Assembly: GCF_008364555.1 (NCBI RefSeq)
Contig: NZ_VTUC01000004.1
Span: 186,001 to 250,000, forward strand
DNA length: 64,000 nucleotides
From: Enterobacter vonholyi
GTDB taxonomy: Bacteria > Pseudomonadota > Gammaproteobacteria > Enterobacterales > Enterobacteriaceae
Direction: 5' to 3'
The notes under the pieces were generated by a model. That model made no database searches. It worked only from the letters and a program-made list of their open reading frames with translations, and was not told the DNA's origin. Position 1 is the first letter of the stretch; the number at the start of each line of letters is the position of its first letter. The translations under genes and the position numbers were made by a program. Shown here piece by piece: positions 59,859 to 64,000 of the stretch.

Positions 59859-60590
59859 TCACAGGACTTTATTTGCGCGTTCCCGCGCCTCCCGCTCCAG
59901 GGAATAGATAATACGCTGAAGCTCACGCTCTGCGCCTGGCCCGACGTTCAGGAAACGGAAGCTCAGACGCGGCGTGGTGATGGTTTCGTTTTTGCTGTCC
60001 ACGACGGTGCGGTCGCTGATGGCAATCAGCTGCGCATCGAAATAGAAGCGACCCCAGCCACCCATATCCAGTTCAATTTGCGTAAACCGCATGCCCTCTA
60101 CCAGCCCGTCGGGTTTCGGCGTATCCATCAGTGCGCCCATGCCGCCAAGCGACAGATCGAAGAGGCGAAAGCGGATCTCTTTTTTGTCCGGCATTTTGGC
60201 CTTACAAAAATAGGCGGGATGGAGCGGGGCGCTGATGCGGAAATATTCACGACGCTGAACAAACCAGAGATTGGTCGGAAGGGGGGTCACAAAAGCCGGA
60301 AGTCCCTGGTATTCGCTGAGTTCCAGTCGCGACAGGACAAACTCCACTTTGGCCCCCTGCGTTTCGGCCATCACCGCGATGTTCTCCGCTTTCAGCGCCG
60401 CGCGGTTTTCGTACTCCTGACTGCCTAAATCAATCACCAGCCGATCCTGCGAGGCGTCAAGGATCTTGCTGATGAACTGATTATTCGACCAGCTGATGCG
60501 CAGCGGCACTTCACCTTTTTGCAGGTCGCGTAATACCCCTAATACAGCCAGCGGATTTTGCTTGAGGAACTGCTCACTGTAATGACTCAC
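59859..60590 (-). CDS. ycgR: c-di-GMP-binding flagellar brake YcgR
   Basis: A 243-residue protein that binds c-di-GMP and slows the flagellar motor. The N-terminal YcgR domain spans residues 1-105. The C-terminal PilZ domain has the RRxxxR motif at QRREYFRIS (Arg114, Arg118) and D-x-S-x-x-G at DLSLGGMG (Ser147). All key ligand residues are present. PdeD in the same window can lower its ligand. Confidence 0.96.
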   Translation of the reverse strand: MSHYSEQFLKQNPLAVLGVLRDLQKGEVPLRISWSNNQFISKILDASQDRLVIDLGSQEYENRAALKAENIAVMAETQGAKVEFVLSRLELSEYQGLPAFVTPLPTNLWFVQRREYFRISAPLHPAYFCKAKMPDKKEIRFRLFDLSLGGMGALMDTPKPDGLVEGMRFTQIELDMGGWGRFYFDAQLIAISDRTVVDSKNETITTPRLSFRFLNVGPGAERELQRIIYSLEREARERANKVL

Positions 60591-60798
60591 GCCGGATGGC
60601 TCCTTGATTGATGACAGACTGTCTTAGCGTTATCGGCAATCTGCAATGAAACTTAATACAAACCGGTGAGTTTTTTTTGCCTGTTTAACCAAAGATAAGT
60701 CGGTGAGATGAAAATGGTTTTCCGGCGATGACCTATACTTAAGTTAGCTGTGCAGAAGGTTTTCTGCGCATGCGTTAAACCTGCAAGAGGGCATCGCT

Positions 60799-61053
60799 AT
60801 GGGTATCATCGCCTGGATTATCTTTGGTCTTATTGCTGGCGCTATCGCTAAACTGATCATGCCGGGAAACGATGGCGGCGGTTTTATTTTGACCTGTGTA
60901 CTCGGGGTCGTTGGTGCGGTTGTGGGCGGCTGGCTGGCGACGATGTTTGGTTTTGGAGGCAACATAAGTGGTTTCGACCTGCACAGTTTTCTGGTCGCTG
61001 TCGTGGGTGCCATTGTGGTGCTGGGCATATTCAGGTTACTGCGACGAGCATAA
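60799..61053 (+). CDS. ymgE: GlsB/YeaQ/YmgE-family small membrane protein
   Basis: An 84-residue protein with three hydrophobic segments, glycine-rich (IIFGLIAGAIAKLIMPGNDG), of the transglycosylase-associated YmgE group. Function is unknown; E. coli relatives are induced in stationary or acid stress. An AAGAGGG-type site lies upstream. A terminator follows. Confidence 0.9.
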   Translation: MGIIAWIIFGLIAGAIAKLIMPGNDGGGFILTCVLGVVGAVVGGWLATMFGFGGNISGFDLHSFLVAVVGAIVVLGIFRLLRRA

Positions 61054-61061
61054 ATTCACAT

Positions 61062-61091
61062 AAACGGCTCTCTGAGGAGGGCCGTTTTTTT
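61062..61091 (+). terminator. Terminator after ymgE
   Basis: Stem AAACGGC/GCCGTTT with a 12-nt loop (which itself pairs as CTC/GAG) and a T-run. Confidence 0.85.
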
Positions 61092-61113
61092 GCCTGCGTA
61101 TTGATTTGTTAAT

Positions 61114-61132
61114 CTAAATGATAATAATTGTC
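61114..61132 (+). promoter_or_regulatory. Fur-like box before the TonB-dependent receptor
   Basis: CTAAATGATAATAATTGTC matches the Fur consensus at about 14 of 19 positions, including an unbroken AATGATAAT core. It lies about 35 bp before the receptor start. Confidence 0.75.
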
Positions 61133-61165
61133 GTTCCGTATTGCATCTAACAACAAGACGACATT

Positions 61166-63268
61166 ATGAATACCTCACGTTTTACGCTATGCGCCCTGGC
61201 AGGCGCCGTCACGCTCGCACTGCATGTTCCGGCATTCGCCGAAGAATCCACTATCGTCGTCACCGGCTCAGAGCAGGGCAGCGCGCTGCCGGCCTGGACG
61301 AACAGCGCCACGAAATCGGCCGTTGCCGAAAGTAAAACGCCGCAGGTCATCACGACCGTCTCTGCGCCGGAAATTGAAAAGCGTCATGCGAATTCCGTGA
61401 ATGAAATCCTGCGCTATGCTCCGGGCGTCTCAACCGAGGTGCGGGGGAATACGTCGTACATGAGCGAATACAAAATTCGTGGCTTTACCGTCGACCAGGA
61501 GTTCTACAACGGGCTGCAGCTGCCCTATAACGTTACCGGCAATACCAAAGCGCGAATCGATCCGCTGTTGATTGACAGCGTTGATATCCTTAAAGGCCCC
61601 TCATCGGTTCTTTACGGCGGCGGTTCACCGGGCGGGCTGGTGAATATTCAAAGCAAAAAACCGCAGCGTGAAGCCCGAACCGAAATCGGCGTTAACACCG
61701 GAAACCGTAATCTGAAAGAGGGCTATCTCGATTCAACCGGGCAGGTTGCCGACAGCAACTGGAACTACCGTCTGCTGGGCAAAGCCACGGAAAACGACGA
61801 TCAGCCGCACACCACCCGGTATGAAAACTACCTGGTTGCGCCGTCCGTCACCTGGCAACCGGACAGCAAAACCCGCCTCACCCTGGACGCGCTGGCGCAA
61901 AACACACCGAGCCTCACGCCGTCTAACCCGCTGCCGCTCGCCTACCTGCGCTCGAAATACGCGGGCAAGCGCGACTACGCCGGTGATGAGTGGAGCGGTT
62001 TTAAGCAGCGTCAGTGGATGCTGGGCTACAGCTTTGAACATGAATTTGACAGCGGCTGGGGCTTTAATCAGAAGGCGCGCTATTTTGATGTCGATACCCA
62101 TCAGCGCAGCGTCTATGCAACGGGGACGGGAAGCGAGGTCTATCAGCTCAACCGCTTTGCCTACACCACGGATGAAGATCTGCAGAGCTTCAACATTGAC
62201 AACCAGGTGACCAAAACCGTTGAGCTGGGTGAGTGGAAACACCACCTGCTGGCCGGGTTTGACTACCAGAAGCTGAACTCCCACTTCCACTACCGCTACG
62301 CGTCGGCCACGCCGGGTATCGATATGCGGCATCCTGACTATTCGCAAATCCAGGAAAGCGCGCTGGGGCTCTATACCGCCCAGAAAAACCGCCTCAGCTA
62401 TCAGCAAAACGGTTACTACCTGCAGGATCAGGTAGAGTTTGGCGGTCTCAACCTGCTGGGCAGCCTGCGCTACGATGATTATCGCTCCGTCACCACCAAC
62501 TACCTGCAAAACGGTGATAAAGCCTGGGTATCGCAGGATCGCGTCACCAAGCGCCTGGGCGCGCTTTACGCCTTCGATAGCGGAATTTCGCCGTTTATCA
62601 GCTATTCCGAAGGTTTTGCGCCGGTGTCGCCGCAGGGCACGCTCGTGGCGAAAGACGTTAAGCCGACCACCAGCAAGCAGGTGGAAGGCGGGGTAAAATA
62701 TCTGCTGGCCGACTACGCTACCACCTTTACCGCCTCGGTGTTTAACATCCGTCAGAAAAATGTCGTTACCTCCGATCCGGGCTTCCTGAACTATCGTCAG
62801 ACCGGGGAAGTGGAATCTAAAGGGGCAGAGATCTCCGCCATTAGCCGTCCGACGGACAACCTGACGCTGATTGCCAACTATGCGTACACCCACGCGATCA
62901 ACAGGGAAGATGACAAGTACAAAGGTAAACGTCCAACGCAGGTCCCCGAGAATGCCTTCAACCTCTGGGGGGATTACACCTTTGAGAACACGCCGCTCAA
63001 AGGACTGATGCTGGGAGCGGGTGCCCGCTACACCGGGCCGATGGAAATCTCTCCGGCAAACGACGCGGGTAAGCTGGGCGGCTCCACCCAGTACGATCTG
63101 GCGGCTTCATATCGGATGGGCGAGATCCTGCCTTCCCTGGCAGGGCTGACGCTTAAGGCCAGCGCGCAGAACGTCACCAACAAAGAGACGCTGACCTGCT
63201 ACGATGCGACCAACTGCTGGATTGGGCGTGACAGGACGTATCAGCTAGGGGCGAGTTACAGCTTCTAG
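61166..63268 (+). CDS. TonB-dependent siderophore receptor (FhuA/FoxA-like)
   Basis: A 700-residue outer-membrane gated barrel. A signal peptide ends at residue 25 (AFA). A TonB box (STIVVTG, residues 28-34) and a plug domain follow (about 45-165, IRGFTVDQEFYNG, LKGPSSVLYGGGSPGG). The beta-barrel ends in a terminal phenylalanine (YSF). The closest groups are the ferrichrome and ferrioxamine receptors, but ligand identity cannot be told from sequence. The Fur-like box upstream fits iron control. A C-terminal cysteine pair is visible in LTCYDATNCWIG. It is absent from the E. coli ymgE-treA gap. Confidence 0.88.
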   Translation: MNTSRFTLCALAGAVTLALHVPAFAEESTIVVTGSEQGSALPAWTNSATKSAVAESKTPQVITTVSAPEIEKRHANSVNEILRYAPGVSTEVRGNTSYMSEYKIRGFTVDQEFYNGLQLPYNVTGNTKARIDPLLIDSVDILKGPSSVLYGGGSPGGLVNIQSKKPQREARTEIGVNTGNRNLKEGYLDSTGQVADSNWNYRLLGKATENDDQPHTTRYENYLVAPSVTWQPDSKTRLTLDALAQNTPSLTPSNPLPLAYLRSKYAGKRDYAGDEWSGFKQRQWMLGYSFEHEFDSGWGFNQKARYFDVDTHQRSVYATGTGSEVYQLNRFAYTTDEDLQSFNIDNQVTKTVELGEWKHHLLAGFDYQKLNSHFHYRYASATPGIDMRHPDYSQIQESALGLYTAQKNRLSYQQNGYYLQDQVEFGGLNLLGSLRYDDYRSVTTNYLQNGDKAWVSQDRVTKRLGALYAFDSGISPFISYSEGFAPVSPQGTLVAKDVKPTTSKQVEGGVKYLLADYATTFTASVFNIRQKNVVTSDPGFLNYRQTGEVESKGAEISAISRPTDNLTLIANYAYTHAINREDDKYKGKRPTQVPENAFNLWGDYTFENTPLKGLMLGAGARYTGPMEISPANDAGKLGGSTQYDLAASYRMGEILPSLAGLTLKASAQNVTNKETLTCYDATNCWIGRDRTYQLGASYSF

Positions 63269-63290
63269 GTAACTCCCTGTGATTTCAAAA

Positions 63291-63326
63291 TGTAGGCCGG
63301 GTAAGGCGTAACCGCACCCGGCATTA
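63291..63326. repeat. REP element between the receptor gene and treA
   Basis: TGTAGGCCGGGTAAGGCG...CCGCACCCGGCATTA contains the stem GCCGGGT/ACCCGGC typical of the Y-type REP sequence. It lies between convergent genes. Confidence 0.85.
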
Positions 63327-63331
63327 CTCCC

Positions 63332-64000
63332 TTACTGCGCCGTCGCTTTCACCGGCGCAGCCTCATCATTCGCCGCAGGCCGATTCTCCGGCACGCTGTC
63401 GCAAGGTTTCTCTTTCGGGCAGACCCGATCCAGCATTTTCAGCGTCACGCCGTTGCTCCAGCCGAAGCCGTCCTGCAGCGGATACTCGCCGCCGCCGCCT
63501 CCCGTACCGGTGGTCGACACGTCATACTTCTCAACCAGTTTCTTTTCCCGGTCGTAAGTATGCTGAACGTTCTTCAGGAAGCGCCAGGTCACGTCCATCG
63601 AGACCTTCTCTTGCCCGTAATTCTGCAGCCCTTCCGCAGCCACCCATTGCAGGGGAGCCCAGCCGTTTGGCGCATCCCACTGCTGGCCGCTGTTTACGGT
63701 GGTGGTCGCTATCCCGCCCGGTTTCAACAGGCGCGACGAGGTTGCCGCGGCGACTTTATCGGCACGATCCTGCGCCGCCGCCTTCACGTAAAGCGGGAAC
63801 AGGGCTGCGGCGGTGAGCTGATTGCGTACCTTCTTGCTCTTCAGATCGTAATCCGCGTACCAGCCCTCTTTATCATTCCACAGGTGGCTCTCGATGGCTT
63901 TCTGACGCGCCGTAGCCAGCGCTTCGTATTTACTTGCGCTGGCGGCGTCACCGCTCTCCTGGCTTGCCCGCGCCAGCAGTTTTTCCATCTTAAACATCAG
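63332..64000 (-). CDS. treA: Periplasmic trehalase TreA, C-terminal part (5' end outside window)
   Basis: The last 222 or so residues of the GH37 trehalase that hydrolyses trehalose to glucose. The second trehalase signature [13 protein letters not shown] is near 63670, and the glycine-rich [21 protein letters not shown] loop is intact. A family-typical tail with two cysteines ([13 protein letters not shown]) ends the protein. The gene reads in from the right edge on the minus strand and the rest lies beyond it. Confidence 0.96.
   Translation of the reverse strand: MMFKMEKLLARASQESGDAASASKYEALATARQKAIESHLWNDKEGWYADYDLKSKKVRNQLTAAALFPLYVKAAAQDRADKVAAATSSRLLKPGGIATTTVNSGQQWDAPNGWAPLQWVAAEGLQNYGQEKVSMDVTWRFLKNVQHTYDREKKLVEKYDVSTTGTGGGGGEYPLQDGFGWSNGVTLKMLDRVCPKEKPCDSVPENRPAANDEAAPVKATAQ

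Noticed and set aside
61733-62893. A 386-codon minus-strand frame inside the TonB receptor gene
   Set aside because: It lies wholly opposite a well-supported outer-membrane receptor and has no recognisable domain; its length is due to high GC at third positions.

Overview
The window is a chromosomal segment of an enterobacterium, most likely Enterobacter or a close relative. Gene content and order follow the E. coli/Salmonella segment that runs from ptrB-exoX to treA. Genes are tightly packed, protein lengths match their E. coli counterparts almost residue for residue, and several family-typical GTG/TTG starts recur (manX, sdaA, fadD, rnd, nhaB, emtA, mgrB). I see no prophage, insertion sequence, CRISPR array, rRNA or tRNA gene.

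Layout. 1-8.6 kb: ptrB (left-truncated), exoX, yobB, holE, the yobA-yebZ-yebY copper-type operon, the SdsR/RyeA antisense RNA pair, then two accessory genes (a family-17 glycosyltransferase and a VirK/YbjX protein) inserted before pphA and yebV. 8.7-21 kb: rsmF, letAB (lipid transport), msrC, proQ-prc, htpX, yebQ, kdgR. 21-27.5 kb: yobH, the PhoQ inhibitor mgrB, yebO, an extra metallo-beta-lactamase-fold hydrolase, yobF-cspC, a second FtsI-like transpeptidase, rlmA, and mntP with a Mn riboswitch and tandem MntR-like operators. 27.7-42 kb: yobD, manXYZ, yoaL/yoaE, pdeD, sdaA, nudL, pabB, yoaH, yoaB, yoaA, tsaB, yeaY. 42-53.6 kb: fadD, rnd, minCDE, ycgLMN, dsbB, nhaB, fadR, ycgB. 53.9-64 kb: dadAX, cvrA, ldcA, emtA, ycgR, ymgE, a TonB-dependent receptor with a Fur-like box, and the C-terminal end of treA.

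Functional links visible here: FadR (51.3 kb) has a recognisable operator over the fadD promoter (42.27 kb). Prc acts with the cell-wall hydrolase network to which emtA and ldcA belong. MinCDE and the FtsI paralogue both concern division. PdeD and YcgR are a c-di-GMP phosphodiesterase and effector. Manganese export is controlled twice, by MntR boxes and a riboswitch. MgrB carries a candidate PhoP box.

Points most worth a second look: (1) yobF carries an apparent one-base insertion that shifts its last residues out of the frame known from E. coli; (2) the FtsI paralogue has SSD in place of the SxN motif; (3) the glycosyltransferase/VirK insertion beside SdsR-RyeA; (4) an ORF overlapping the yoaE start; (5) the paired MntR-like sites at mntP. 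No wholly unknown multi-gene system was found. Gene names rest on recalled family sequences and synteny, not on a database search.
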